Shown here piece by piece: positions 33,676-45,354 of a DNA stretch of 64,000 bases. Under the pieces are notes generated by a model. It saw only the letters and a list, made by a program, of their open reading frames with translations, was not told the DNA's origin and ran no database searches. Source of the stretch: Rhodosporidiobolus odoratus (lineage: Eukaryota; Basidiomycota; Microbotryomycetes; Sporidiobolales; Sporidiobolaceae). The position numbers were made by a program, and so were the translations under genes. How positions within the stretch are numbered: position 1 is the first letter of the stretch; every line of letters starts with the position of its first letter. Location of the stretch: the NCBI GenBank assembly GCA_034387635.1, contig JAOANU010000011.1:714501-778500 (forward strand), given 5' to 3'.

Positions 33676-35755
33676 TCACTCGTTCTTCTTCGAATCAATC
33701 TTGGCATCCAGCGCCTGTAGCCGTTCAAGCAAGGTCGGATGCGAGTTGTTGTACGCCGAGTAGACAGGATCGATACCGTAGACAGCCTGGAGAAGAAGAT
33801 CGGGAAACCCGAGAGCGGAAGGTCAGGACGAGCCCGCAGGAACGGCATGGAGAGCGTGCGAGCGAGAGAGAGAGATGACGCACCAAATTCTTTTCATGAA
33901 TCCCTACCAAAGCCCCCTTGAGGTTCTTGGCATATTCCTCTCCGAGTTTGACCGCGAACGCGTCGGCGTCGTACTCGAGGTGACGGGTAATGGCGTTTGT
34001 ACCGAAGCGCATCAGAGCCGACAAAGGGGAGAAGAGGGTCGAGGCGAGGAGGAGGGCTATGATGGTGGGTCCGGTCGAAGACGCGGAGGAGGAGGAGGAA
34101 GCGAGGGAGTGGTACAACTTTTTAGAGAGGGACGAGCTGGAGAAGCCGAAGGAGGAGAGGAAGGACGAGTTGGAGAGGAAGATGGTGTAGGTTGTTAGGG
34201 AGAAGGCGACTTGGGTCAGGGCGGTGACGAGGAGGACGGGGGTGTGTAGACCGGCCCAGTGACCGAGTTCGTGTGCTGCAATAGACAATCACGGTGAGCG
34301 AAATGACCACGATGGATCAAGGTGATTCAAGCGGAGAACGCACCAAGAATGGCTTCGACCTCCTCCGGCGTACTCTTCTCGAGGAGCGTGTCGTAGATCA
34401 CGATGTTCTTGTTGAATCCGGGGAGACCGTAGAAGTAAGCGTCTGCGGAAACCCACCATAATATCTGAGGTGAGTGATCATTGACGGAGCCGCGGAAGTG
34501 GGGGGTAACCACACGCACTGCTGTGACTGCTTCTCAAGCTACCGTTGATGACCCAAACCTTGCCGAGCGGGAACTTGAGCTTCTCAGCCAGTGCCTTGAC
34601 GCGCGGGAAGACTGGCGAATCCTCCGGGAGCAGCGTGAAGGTGTTGAACATGGGCTGGATGACGGCCGGGAAGATGAAGACCATGAGGACTTGTACGCAG
34701 GCTCTGCGCAAGGTGAGTGTGAGATTCAGATATGGTAAGGGCTGAGAGGCACGGAAGACGGACATGAATACGATAGTCCAGGTCACAATCTGAAGAATGG
34801 CGTCTTGTCCGGCGTAGTGGATGATTTTGACGAGGCCGGCGAGCAGAGGAAGTTCCAAGGCGAGGGAGATACCGAGGTCTGTACAGCGTAGGCCAAATGG
34901 AATGGGCGGTCTGTCTTTTCTGACGCCGTATGCCGAGACGGAAGAACCTACTCTTGATCCAATCCTTGACGTACAGTCCGTACGTCATCTTGTTGAACCC
35001 ATGCTTCTCCTCCAAGACAAAGTTCTTGTAAAGCGCGACCGGCACGCCCAGAACGGCGCCGATCGCGGTCAACAACCCGGCGAAGGCGACGCTCTGCCTG
35101 ATCTCGCCACCTTGTCCGCCTGGGAGCTTGGCAGCGAGATCCCAGAAACCTTTGAGGAGAGTCCACTCGCTTGCACTGGCTTCTGACGCCAGAGAGGGGA
35201 AGAGAGCCTTGAAGAGGGGGGCGGAAATGGAGGTCAAGAGGACATAGGTTTCGACAACCTCGATGAGGGTGGTGACAGAGGAGAAGGTGAGTTTGTGTCG
35301 GGCATAGGCTTGAGACTTGGTGTAGGTTTCGTGCGTGTTTTCCGAGGTGAGGTACGGTCTGAGGGCGGCGGGAAGCTGAGGGTGGAGGATTGGGTTGAGG
35401 TAGGGCTTCTGGCGAGAACTGCAGAGTGCAATACAGAGTTAGTCAAAAGCCTCTGTGGGCGCTGTCGTCTGTTTTCAAGCGAGTCGCGGGAGGGTCGCCA
35501 ACTTGGACACGCTCAGGCGGCTGTCGTCCGACCAAGGAGGGCCTGACGCCAACACCGGGTGCAACGTATCACCATATGCGATGCTCCAACCTGCTCACCA
35601 TGGTTTCTCATGGGCGCCGACGGGAGATGGAACTGGACTTACTCGACGAACTGCTCGAAGAAAGCCACAGCTACCACCGCTCCCAGAAGAACCTTCTGCC
35701 ACGGAATGGCTGGGTCTTGTAGCTTGTCTTGCAGTGTGAGCAATATCGAACTCAT
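33676..35755 (-). CDS. STE24: CAAX prenyl protease 1 (Ste24), zinc metalloprotease
   Basis: ER/inner-nuclear-membrane M48 zinc protease that removes the C-terminal three residues of farnesylated proteins and trims a-factor-type pheromone precursors. Seven exons: 35643-35755, 34952-35418, 34753-34878, 34519-34701, 34344-34442, 33884-34275 and 33676-33786 (496 residues, divisible by three). The zinc motif HELGH is at residues 331-335, built across an intron, and the downstream ligand motif reads LEYDADAFAVKLG. SQAYARHKLTF, KHGFNKMTYGLYVKDW, SSHSNAYFYGLP and STPEEVEAILAHELGHW are diagnostic. Hydrophobic helices fit the seven-span barrel. Intron 3 acceptor was chosen by phase (AGAG before CC), and the alternative reading without this intron is also open, so that junction is less certain. 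Confidence 0.94.
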
Positions 35756-36138
35756 TCTAGTGGGGTGAGCGCGGGAGGTGGAAATGGAGGATGGGCCCAA
35801 GATGCAAGATGATTTGGCTTTGTACCAGATCCGCTAGTCTGGCCCAAGCCGGCCGGTATGAGAGCCCGCCGAAAGACAAGAGTCAGGGGCAGAGCAAGGC
35901 GGCGACTCGCTAGGGTTCTCCCCAGCTGCTATCCCATCATGAGTTCACCACTTTTCTTGAGGTTTCCCCTTTCTTCCCCGGCCCTCTTTCAAGCAACTGC
36001 AGACTGCGCAAATGCCCTACAGACGACGCAGGGCCCTTTGAAGGAAATCTCCTGCAAGGGCGCCGCCGGGCATGACTAAAGACTCCGACTGCAGAACAAA
36101 CCACTCCGAGATATGTACAAACACCACACCAAGCCCGC

Positions 36139-38749
36139 TCAAGTCTCCCTCTTGGCCAGCCTGACCTTCAGCGGCATGCGACAGCCTAGTTCCTCCTCTC
36201 CCACAATGAGAGGTCGAGTGACGATCTGAGACCGGCGACGGATCTTGAGGTCGTCGTTGCGAGGTGCGAATTCGAAATCGTCGAGGAGGACGGAGAGGAT
36301 CCTGGGCGAGTTTTTGCATGGTCAGCCAAGGTTCTTACAGTGAGAACAGAAAGAGGGGCCGGGTTGCTCATGGTTGACGACCAGAGACAGACGGAGAAGG
36401 ATAGGGAAGGAAGGATCAAATAAAGGCAGGCAACGCACGACTTCAACTCGAGCTGTGGTAGCAAAGAAGTCGAGTCAGCTCGGTCTTGACACAGATAGAT
36501 CGACGGCGGAAAGCTTGCGCGGCGTAGGGATTCGGAGGAGGGTGCAGTGGGAATGTGCTATGGAAAGAGGGAAAGAGTGGAAACGCACCAGCGCAAACCG
36601 GTAACCAATGCAAGACCGGGGTCCAGCGAGGAAAGTGAGCATGTTGCTATACACGCCCACGTTCCCCTCAATCTTTTTCCCCCCATCCGTTTCACTCTCC
36701 AACCACCGTTCCGGCCTGAACTCGTGCGCGTCCTCCCCAAAGATCTTCGGGTTTTCATTGACTGCGCGAACAGCGATAAAGACAGTCTGACCCGCTTTGA
36801 CGGTGATGTGCGAGATGGTCTTTGTTGGGTCGAGTGCCGAAGGAATGGGAGAGGACAGGGGGATGAGGTCGTCATGAGCAGCGCGGCGGATAGTGGCGGA
36901 GACGGGGGAATCAAGGCGGAGAACCTCGCGCTGTAGGAGCGACGAGCCAATGTTGAGCACTTATGTCGCGGTCGAAGCCAAAGAAAGGCCGTACCGTCAC
37001 CGCATCAAGGTAAGGCAATGACTCTAACTCGTGCTGTTCCAGCTCTTCGCGCCCTTCACTCAGCGCCTTGACCCTGGCCGCGCGTATTTCCTCTCGCAGC
37101 CTCTCTTGTTTCTCCGGAAAGCGCGAGAGGGCATGGAGAGTCCAGCCGAGGGAGGTGGAGGTCGTCTCGTGGCCCGCAAGACTGATGCGCCAAGACAGAT
37201 CAGCTCATCGGCCCGATTGAGGGCAAGCAGGATGAGAGAGCGTACAGGAAGGTCTGCCAAGGACAGAAGTCGTCAGTACTCCTGCCCTAAACGGTGGAAC
37301 CGAGGAAGGAATCGCAGGCAGCAAGGAAAGAAACGCACAGTGAGCTGACCGCGAAGCTCTGTCGTGGTCATCGAGGACTTGCCTTCGCTCTCCATAGACT
37401 TCACTGCTTCCGCGAACGCAGTCAGCAACCTAAGCCGTGCGGAGGTTGGAAATAGAAAGGTACGTACGGAGCAATGCAATCAAGTCCTTGCTGCCCCTGA
37501 GACTCTCCAACCCATCCTTTTCCACCTCCCCCTGCTTACTCTCGATGATCTTCAAGCTCTCCTCCTGTAATATCCGAAAGCCGTCCCTGATAGCCTTGAA
37601 CCTAGGATGCGGAATCCAAGAAGCGATCTTCAGAATGGGCAGAGCTTGAGCGATGGTGCCAATAACGCGTCCAACTAGCACCTTTCCGACCGTCATAGGC
37701 TTACTCGCCATACGAGGGGAAAACATGGTTGTGAAGGCGGTTCCGAGGGCCGTCGTCTCCTGGTCAAGGGCGTGGAAGGGATAGCCGAACCCGGCCAGGC
37801 CGATGATATCGAGTGTGAGGCGACTGAGCCATTTGCTGACTTCGAGGACGATTTCGCCTTCGGGATGTTTGGCTTGGTAAGCTTCGGCAGCGGCTGCGTT
37901 TTTCCACGCAGTCTCGTCGAGGGCGTGCGACGTAACGAGGTCCTTCCAGATATCCCGAAGCTGCGTGGGAGACGCAATAATCGGCAAGGCTGGAGCAGTA
38001 TGCTACAGGAGGGAGAGGAAGCCGCACCTTGTACGAGTACTCAAAGAACAGCGGAAGAAGTTCCCGCAAGTGCCCAGCTCCGAAAGCAGGCTGGAGGATA
38101 CGGCGCTGACGGCGGTGGTCGTCTCCTTCGGCGAACAGAATGCCTTTTCCGAGGATCATGGCGAGCTCGCCGCGCACCTCCTCTGGCTTTGGGTAGTCAT
38201 ACGCGTTTGAAAGGAGGACTGCAAGTAAAGGAAGACGACATCAGGGTGTACAGCCCGTTCATCAGGTGGAAAGGAGGCGCGCTTACTGTAGTTCAAGGCG
38301 GTAGGATCGTTTATGACTAGACGTTGGTCCTGCTCAGCCCGACAAGTCAGCCCGCGCCACGAGGAAGAGAAGAAAAAAAAAAAGAGAGGACGAACCCCTG
38401 CAATGGCGCTGTACCTAAACGCTCCGCCGTATTGCTTCATCCACCTGACATGACTCTCTCCCGGTTCCTCGGCAAAGATCCTTGCCATGCTGCCGAAGAA
38501 GAAAGAATCGGGAGGTGGTCCGGGGAGGTCGCGTAAAGAAGAGCGGCGGGGGCGGATGACAGTCTGTACGACGATGTAGAGTCCGAAGAGGGGAACAGAG
38601 GCTAGGAAGGCATATCTAGAAGTGGCGATAGTGCGAGGTCAGCTCCTCTAGATGATGCCGACGAGGCGGATAGTGGAGGACCATGCGTACCCTGCGAGCT
38701 TGAGAGGATGCTCCCAGCCGTACGCTATCACCTCTGTGAATGTGTCCAT
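36139..38749 (-). CDS. Cytochrome P450, copy A of a tandem pair
   Basis: Membrane-anchored haem-thiolate monooxygenase. Eleven exons: 38691-38749, 38396-38615, 38287-38329, 38028-38218, 37468-37960, 37339-37403, 37246-37253, 36995-37181, 36589-36930, 36439-36452 and 36139-36301 (594 residues). N-terminal anchor AFLASVPLFGLYIVVQTV is followed by the proline hinge LPGPPP. I-helix AGHETT is at about 362-367, with its first residues encoded by an 8-nt exon. ExxR is at 424-427 (EVLR), PERF-type FRPERW follows, and the haem loop FLAGPRSCIGYRFAL has the axial Cys at about 529. The substrate is not predictable. Exon lengths match the neighbouring copy one for one. Copy A keeps a GTGCGT donor at the end of exon 9. 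Confidence 0.94.
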
Positions 38750-39103
38750 GGTGCTCAAGCGGTTCCAAGAGAGAATCGAAGACGAGGAAAGTGAGAAAGT
38801 GAGAAAGGTGCGCAGTCGCAAGCGGGCGGAAGTTCGGAACCACCGACGATAGTTCCGAAGGCAGTGCAGCGGCCTTTGGAGGCTGCAAACGTGGACTCGG
38901 CAACACGCTGACACGCCATGGAGAGAAAGCCCGGAGAAAGCGAAGACCATGCCGCGCGAAATTCGGGACAAGGGTGACAAGGTACGGTCAAGAGCCGTTT
39001 CCTCGCAAGCCCCACACACGTTCCAAGCTGCCGCGAGGTGTTGCACTGATTCGCGGTACTGCATAAGAAACCCCACAAGAAATCCCTGCAAAGCCAAACT
39101 CTC

Positions 39104-41722
39104 TCAATCCTCCCTCTTCGCCAGCCTGACCCTCAACGGCAGACGACTCCCCAGCGTCTCCTCTCCAGCGACAACCGGACGGGTCATGAGTCGAGCTTGG
39201 CGACGAATTTTGATGTCGTCGTCGCGAGGAGAAAATTCGAAATCGTCGAAGAGGACGGAAAGAATGCTGTTTGTCAGGGTGAATGGGTCAGCGGACACTC
39301 GGTGATTGGGACTACCGACGACATCGAAGAGCGCTCGCTTCAAAGTCAGGCAGACCAGCTGTAGACATAAGAGGAGGAAAGGGAAGATCATGAGGGTAAA
39401 CCACGCACGCCTTGAGTTCCAGCTGCGGGACGAGCGAATGAGCGTCAGTCATGTGTACTCTACAGGCCAAACTCGAGGGTCTAGCCACGAGGATGACCGG
39501 TCGACTCGGGTCGGGAAATAACAGGAACAGGCGGGCGTGACGAGAGAGAAAAGGACGTGCCAACGCAAAGCGGTACCCAATACACGACCGAGGCCCAGCA
39601 AGGAACGTAAGGATATTGCTGTACGTTCCCACATTGCCCTCAATCTTCTTCCCCGTCCCGTCCTCACTGTCCAACCAACGCTCCGGTCTGAATATGTCTG
39701 CATCTTCGCCAAAAATGTCGGGATTCTTGTTTACCGCGCACAGGGGAATCATGATGACTTGTCCGGCTTTCACGGTGATGTGCGAGCTGGTCTTAGATGG
39801 GTCAAGGGCCGAGGGCATGGGAGAAGACAGGGGGATCAGGTCGTCGTGCGCGGCGCGACGGATCGTGGCGGGAAGAGGGGAGTCGATCCGGAGCGTCTCA
39901 CGCTGCGCAGAGACAGGGCGACGTCAAGTGTGGTTCTCATGACGAAGTTGACGGAAAAGAACGCACAATCACGGCGTCGAGGTAAGGCAGCGAATCTAGC
40001 TCGTGCAAATCGAGCTCTTCGCGCCCTTCGCTGAAAGCCTTGGCCCTCGCGGCATGAAGCTCTTCACGAAGCCTCTTCTGCTTCTCTGGTAGTCGTGACA
40101 GCGCGAGCATAGCCCACCCGAGGGAGGTGCTGCTCGTCTCGTGGCCGGCAAGGCTGAAGTGTAAAAATCAGTTGAGCTGCCTTGTTGCTGATGGGGAAGG
40201 GAGAGCGTACAGGAAAGTCTGTGGAAGGATCAGACTCGTCAGCACAACGGACCTTGCATCAGAGAGGTTAGGGGAAAAGGCCGAAAGGCACGCATCGAGG
40301 AAAGACACGCACAGTGAGCTGTCCTCGAAGCTCGGCTGTGGTCATTGTAGACTTTGCACCGCTGCCCATCGATTTGACTGTACGGGCGATGGTGATTAGA
40401 ACGACACCACGTATGAACAAACGGAAGAGGGGGGATTACGCACGAAGCAACGCAATCAAGTCCTTACTCCCCCTCAAGCTCTCCAACCCATGCTTCTCCA
40501 CCTCACCCTGCTTGCTCTCAATGATCTTCAAGCTTTCTTCCTGCAGGATCCGGAAACCCTCCCTGATTCCCTTGAACCTCGGGTGCGGAATCCACGAAGC
40601 AACGCTCAAAAGCGGCACAGCCTGACTCGTAACGTTGATCGCTCGTATCGTAAGATCCTTACTAACAGTCATGACCTTGCCAGCTCGACGAGGGGAGAAC
40701 ATGGTGGTGAATGCCGTTCCGAGTGGTGTCTTTTCTTGATCGAGTTCGCGGAAAGCGTAACCGAATCCGGCCAACCCGATGATGTCGAGCGTGAGACGGT
40801 TGAGCCAGTTGCAGACCTCGAGAACGATTTCGCCTTCGGGTCGTTCAGCCTTGTAGGCCTGGGCAGCGTCTGCATTCTTCCACGCAGTCTCGTCGACGGC
40901 GTCGGCGGTGACGAGGTCCTTCCGGACATCGCGAAGCTGCAGCAACAAAAAGTCAGTGCCGACTTTCAAAGTACCGCGCGGGGAAGATCGCACCTTGTAG
41001 GAATGCTCGAAGAATAGCGGGAGGGTTTCTCGCAAGTGACCGGCACCGAAAGCGGGCTGGAGAATGCGACGCTGACGACGGTGGTCCTCCCCTTCCGCGA
41101 ACAGCACACCTTCGCCAAGGATCGTAGCGAGCTGTCCCCGCACATCGTCGGGCTTGGGGTAGTCGTAGGCATTTGACAGTAGGACTGCAGATGAAGAAAA
41201 GGTGTCAGCTAACATGAATAGGAAGACTGGCTCTGGCGGACATAGCTGACTGTGGTTCAAAGCAGTCGGATCGCTGACGAGCAATCGTTGGTCCTGCATC
41301 GGCAAGCAGTTAGACCCGATCTTGCCCCGGAAAGGGAAAAAGTAAGAGGAGAAAAGGATGAGAAAGTACCCCTGCGTAATCGCTATACTTGAGCGCTCCG
41401 CCGTATTGCTTCATCCACCTGATATGGCAATCTCCCGGTTCTTCAGCGAGTATTCTGGCCATATTGCCGAAGAAGGAGGAATCGGGAGGTGGACCGGGAA
41501 GGTCGCGAAGAGAAGAGCGGCGAGGGCGGATGAGCGTCTGCAGGGTGAAGTAGAGCCCAAGCAGGGGCAAGGGAGCGAGGAGAGCATAGCTGTCGATGGC
41601 GATGAAGCAACGTTAGTCTATCGGAGAGCTGCCGGCGTGATTGATAGTGGGTGAAGTGCGCACACTGCGACCTTGAGAGGATGCTGCCAGCCGTAAGCCA
41701 GCACTACGCTCAGCACGCCCAT
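39104..41722 (-). CDS. Cytochrome P450, copy B of a tandem pair
   Basis: Paralogue of the P450 immediately downstream, same strand. Exons 41664-41722, 41370-41589, 41251-41293, 40994-41184, 40444-40936, 40313-40377, 40211-40218, 39967-40153, 39561-39902, 39409-39422 and 39104-39266 give 594 residues with every exon length equal to copy A (59, 220, 43, 191, 493, 65, 8, 187, 342, 14, 163). Signature sites are present: LPGPPP, AGHETSS in the I helix, ETLR as ExxR, FRPERW, and FLAGPRSCIGYRFAL with the haem Cys. The intron after exon 9 would start GCACGT rather than GT; it is 138 nt, a multiple of three, and open in frame, so it could also be retained. The redox partner is not encoded nearby. Confidence 0.93.
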
Positions 41723-42061
41723 TGCGCCCGTGCAGTCACTCAGAAGGATCGAAGGTGCGAGAGAGCAGACGAAACAAAGTTACAAAGTCCAAGGCAAGTC
41801 CAAGGACTCCGGACTCCGATGCAGAGGCACGGCGCCTTCAGCGCCGCTTCCGGAGAGCGGCGATCAGGTCGACGCGATAGGTAAGCGTGCAGCTGGTGCG
41901 CAGGTACAAACGACAGCGGAAGGAGCTGACGACATCCCGAGACTGCCTGAAGAACAACTTTCAGCTCAACCACCATCTCTGCAGACACCGCGATCAGACA
42001 TTGGCGAGTCTCTTGCACTCTTGGTTTTGACCGCTCGATACAACCATCCGAATACGCGCGT

Positions 42062-42923
42062 CTAGTTGATCTTGAGGAGCTCAACCTGGGTTGTGTCAAG
42101 TTGGTTAGCACAGGTATCGACGGCAGGAGAAGCCAGAAGGAGCGCACCTCGAAGACGAGGGTGGAGTTGGCGGGGATGACTGGGGGGAAACCGCGCTCGC
42201 CGTAAGCGTAGTCCGGAGTGCAGATGAGCTTAGCCTGTGCAGCGGAAGGCAAAAGTCAGCGTTGTTTGGTGGCTCGCGGCGGAAGGTAGGCTGAGAAGGC
42301 TTACCTTCTGGCCGAGGGAAAGCTGGGGAACACCCTCGTCCCAGCCCTTGATGACGCGGCCGACACCGATGGCAGTCTGGAACGGCTGTCCACGGTCGCG
42401 GGACGAGTCGAACTTGGCACCAGTGGAGTGGAGGGTTCCTAGAGGAAAGAGCGAGAAAAGCAAGAACGGCCGGAGTTTAGTCTCGCATTCATGTCTAGGT
42501 AGGCGTAGCGTAGCTCCAGCTGCCATCGAGGGAAAAGAGAGGGGAAGTACTAACCGTGGTAGTGCATGGTGACTGGCGGGCGGTAGCAGGGAGAGGAACA
42601 GGTCAGCAATGCATGGTGAATAAGCGGACGCCCCTTTGATGGCGGCAAGTCGGCAGCGTACCGTTGTCGCCCTTCTTGGGGAACTGTGCATGGGAGAATG
42701 CAGGTCAGCCTCCATTGTCAAAGGCTTGCAGGCGACTAGAGGCAGGAGAGGGAGGACGTACAGTGGTGCCGTCACCGGGGGAGATAGTCTCGACAGTAAC
42801 ACTGCGGCGGTGATCCTGTCAGTCCAAGTTGCAGACTAGGCTGCCATGCGTGTCCTCAAGAGGAGTGCATGATGGGGGGATGCAGGTTGAGGCTGACGAG
42901 ATGAAATGAGCGAGTTACCCCAT
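42062..42923 (-). CDS. FPR1: FKBP12-type peptidyl-prolyl isomerase
   Basis: Cytosolic FK506/rapamycin-binding prolyl isomerase. Seven exons: 42919-42923, 42762-42801, 42662-42683, 42555-42572, 42305-42438, 42148-42234 and 42062-42085, giving 109 residues, the normal length. The sequence runs [86 protein letters not shown], which keeps the drug-pocket residues Tyr, Asp, Phe, Val-Ile and Trp of the family. The coding part of exon 1 is only 5 nt (Met plus two bases of Gly), and exons 3 and 4 are 22 and 18 nt. If expressed it predicts sensitivity to rapamycin and FK506 through this protein; that is family knowledge. Confidence 0.96.
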
Positions 42924-43347
42924 GTTGCGTGCTGTGGAGGAGAAGGCGCGGCGGGAGAGGGCAGCAGAGTTGTTGGTGAGCACACGGGAGAACATTCTGA
43001 TTGACCAGGAAGCGACCAGTGCTCACTAAAGAAGTTGGTGAGAGGGAAGACGTTGGAAAGATGAGAACCAACACCTCGTCCCACTCCTCCATTGACCTAA
43101 CAGGGGCGGCTCTTTACAGAATTCAGGCCTCACAAGCCGTCTACCCAACCCAGAGTGCGTCCGTCTTTGTCTCCGTGGACCGGTTGTCTTCGCCGTTCCC
43201 ATTACTCTGTCGAGTTTCCCCTTAGTCACCGCGGGCCAGGCTGTGTAGCCTACAGTCGCGTTGCTTCTACATGTAAGCCGCTGAGCTCACGCTGCCTCTC
43301 CCTCGCAGTCACCCTCCCCCACCTGCTCTTCCGTTTCACTGTTTCAG
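42924..43347. promoter_or_regulatory. Divergent promoter between FKBP12 and the 43348 gene
   Basis: 424 bp separate the two divergent start codons. The right half is CT-rich towards the plus-strand gene (CCCTCGC, CTCCCCCACC). No specific operator was identified. Confidence 0.4.
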
Positions 43348-44208
43348 ATGTCCGCCTCTCCCGCTCCCCCGCAACCCGAAGCTTCCACCTCGAGCGCCGG
43401 TTCGGCACTGGTAGCAGCAGCAGCCAAGAAAGCACCCCCTCCCCCCAAAGCCGTCAACATCTTCACAAGGTGAGCCTCCTGTTCTCCTTGTTCTCTGCCG
43501 TCTTTTTGCTCCATATCTTCTTGACTGACAGCCTCTCACGTTCCACGGTGCGTAGTGACGGCTCTTTCCTCGAGCGCATGAAGGCGACCAAGACGATCTC
43601 GACTGCGGATAAAGAGAAGGAAGAGAGGGAGAAGGCGCTCGTCCGGTGAGGTTTCTTTTCTCTCCCTCCAGTCTTCCCATCATTCCTCCCGACTTCGCCT
43701 TTCAACCCCGCCTTCAAGACTTGCACTCGCTTCTTGCCAAGACCGGACAGCGTACGGTCGCTACCATCTCGTCAGGGCTGCTTTCTTGTCTCCCCACAGC
43801 CAGAAACAGCACTGCCAGCTTTCCTCTTGTTTGACTGTAGGCTGACAGCCAGCTCGCTCTTTTCCCCCTCTCTCTCCCGTGCTCTGTCTCGCTGCCGGGA
43901 ACGTTCGCTTTCGCCCTCGTCGTGCTGACACCCGCCCTCTACCTTCTCCAGGAAAAAAGCTATGGAGGACCGATTGTATGTTCCCCCTCTCCTGTTTCTG
44001 ACCTGCCCTCGCATCGCTGATTGTTGGGTCGCCTGACTGGAACAGCAAGAAGCGCGGCAAACGCGCAGCAGAATCAGCTGACGGCTCTGCAGCGAAGAAG
44101 AAGAAGGACGACGACAGTGGCTTGACAGAATATGAGAAGGAGGTCAAGAGGCTCGAGTCGCGGACGCTCAAAGACTCGGGGTACGATATGCGCCCCATGC
44201 TCAAGTAG
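43348..44208 (+). CDS. Small basic protein, TRIR/C19orf43-like (tentative)
   Basis: Exons 43348-43469, 43556-43645, 43952-43975 and 44046-44208 join in frame to 132 residues. The N-terminus is Ala/Pro-rich (SASPAPPQPEAS), followed by KAVNIFTSDGSFLERMKATK, a Lys/Arg-rich central segment (KKRGKRAAESADGSAAKKKK) that could be a nuclear signal, and the ending EYEKEVKRLESRTLKDSGYDMRPMLK. The pattern 'SDGSFLE-F/M-K ... YMxEVKKxK ... RPLVK' recalls the animal TRIR/C19orf43 protein, a reported telomerase-RNA-associated nuclease, but this is from memory of the general layout and the match is weak. Exon 3 is 24 nt. Convergent with the complex I gene. Confidence 0.6.
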
Positions 44209-44418
44209 CCTACGCCGGGGCGGTCCCGCTTGTTCCACTCTTTGTACTTTTCGCTTTGCATGACAATAGCTTCGCCCTCCGTTGACGACGAGTTGCTGAA
44301 AGCGAGAACGAGAGGCTGGAACATGCCGCTTGCGCGCCGGATTTTGCACAACAACCCGGACAATCTACTCTACCATCGTCGTACCTCAAACTCGCTCGCT
44401 TCGCCCACCTTTTCTCGT

Positions 44419-45104
44419 TCAGACCGCAAAATCGTCCCTCTCCGACTTGATCTTGAGGCCCGAAAGGTCGGCCTGCGACCCAACCTCGATGGCGTTCGGC
44501 GATGCTTGGTCGAACGTGCTGTTGCAGCAGAGATGCCAAAAGGAAAAAAGGGGAAGAAAAGAGGAAATCAGGTCAACTTCGTCAATCCCTCACAGTTTGA
44601 TGGGAAAGAGTACGCACCCAAGGTACCTCAGCCTCCTAATCCTACTCTTCTCAGCCTCCTGGAACAAGAGCTTATCATCCGCCGCCTGCTTGGCCAATTC
44701 AAGGTGCTTCTCATTGCGACCTTTCCACTTGTCAGCCGAGGGGGCGAGGTTATGAGCGATGTAGCGGGTCAACCAGGGTTGCTGTTCGAGGTCGACGCCT
44801 TCTTTGGGGGCGAGGTGGACGGGCGCGGCGCGGAGGTAGACGGCGACAGCAACACCTCCGACGGCGAGTTTCCACCAGAAACTGGCGTTGAAGCCTGTGT
44901 GAGGTAAAGCATGTCAGCACAGCGTGTCATGAAGTCGAGATAGAAGCTCGGCGCACCTTCTTGCGGGTAGACTTCAGTGTCGGCGGGGTGAGCGGCAGTG
45001 GAAGCGTTGCGGGAGGAGGAGGAAGGAGTAAAACGGCGAGCAGCAGCGCGAGGAAGAGCGCTAGGTCGTGCTGTCCGGAGCAAGGGAGCGAATGAGCGCG
45101 ACAT
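44419..45104 (-). CDS. Mitochondrial complex I accessory subunit, fungal 17.8-kDa-like
   Basis: Three exons (44957-45104, 44618-44894, 44419-44518) give 174 residues. The N-terminus is a classic mitochondrial presequence (SRSFAPLLRTARPSALPRAAARRF, no acidic residues). A single hydrophobic stretch follows GFNASFWWKLAVGGVAVAVYL, then WLTRYIAHNLAPSADKW, ADDKLLFQEAEKSRIRRLRYLG and FDQASPNAIEVGS. This order fits the fungal NADH:ubiquinone oxidoreductase 17.8-kDa accessory subunit, a small inner-membrane protein without redox centre. The assignment is by resemblance of the C-terminal half and architecture, so another small inner-membrane protein is possible. The start at 45104 gives the presequence directly; an upstream in-frame ATG exists at 45146 but would put extra charged residues in front. 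Confidence 0.65.
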
Positions 45105-45354
45105 GGTGTGCTGTAGTGTCAATAGTTGACGTTTTGGCGAGGTCACCTCTCTCCCTCACCTCTGCGAGGACGGCCGCCTTATGATTGGTTGCTTTTCTGC
45201 ATTCCCTTCCTTCTGCTGCTAATTTTCGATTCTATCATCCCGCATGGAACGGAATCGAGCGCGAGTCCCTCTCTTTGACAGTTTGTCGAGCCGAAGGAAA
45301 GAAGATGCGAAGCGATCATCTCTTTTTCCTCCCTTCCCTTGGAAAGCCCGACTA

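Noticed and set aside
38749..39103. A separate gene between the P450 copies
   Set aside because: The 350-bp gap is the promoter of copy A plus the 3' end of copy B; frames there are extensions of the P450 start exon.
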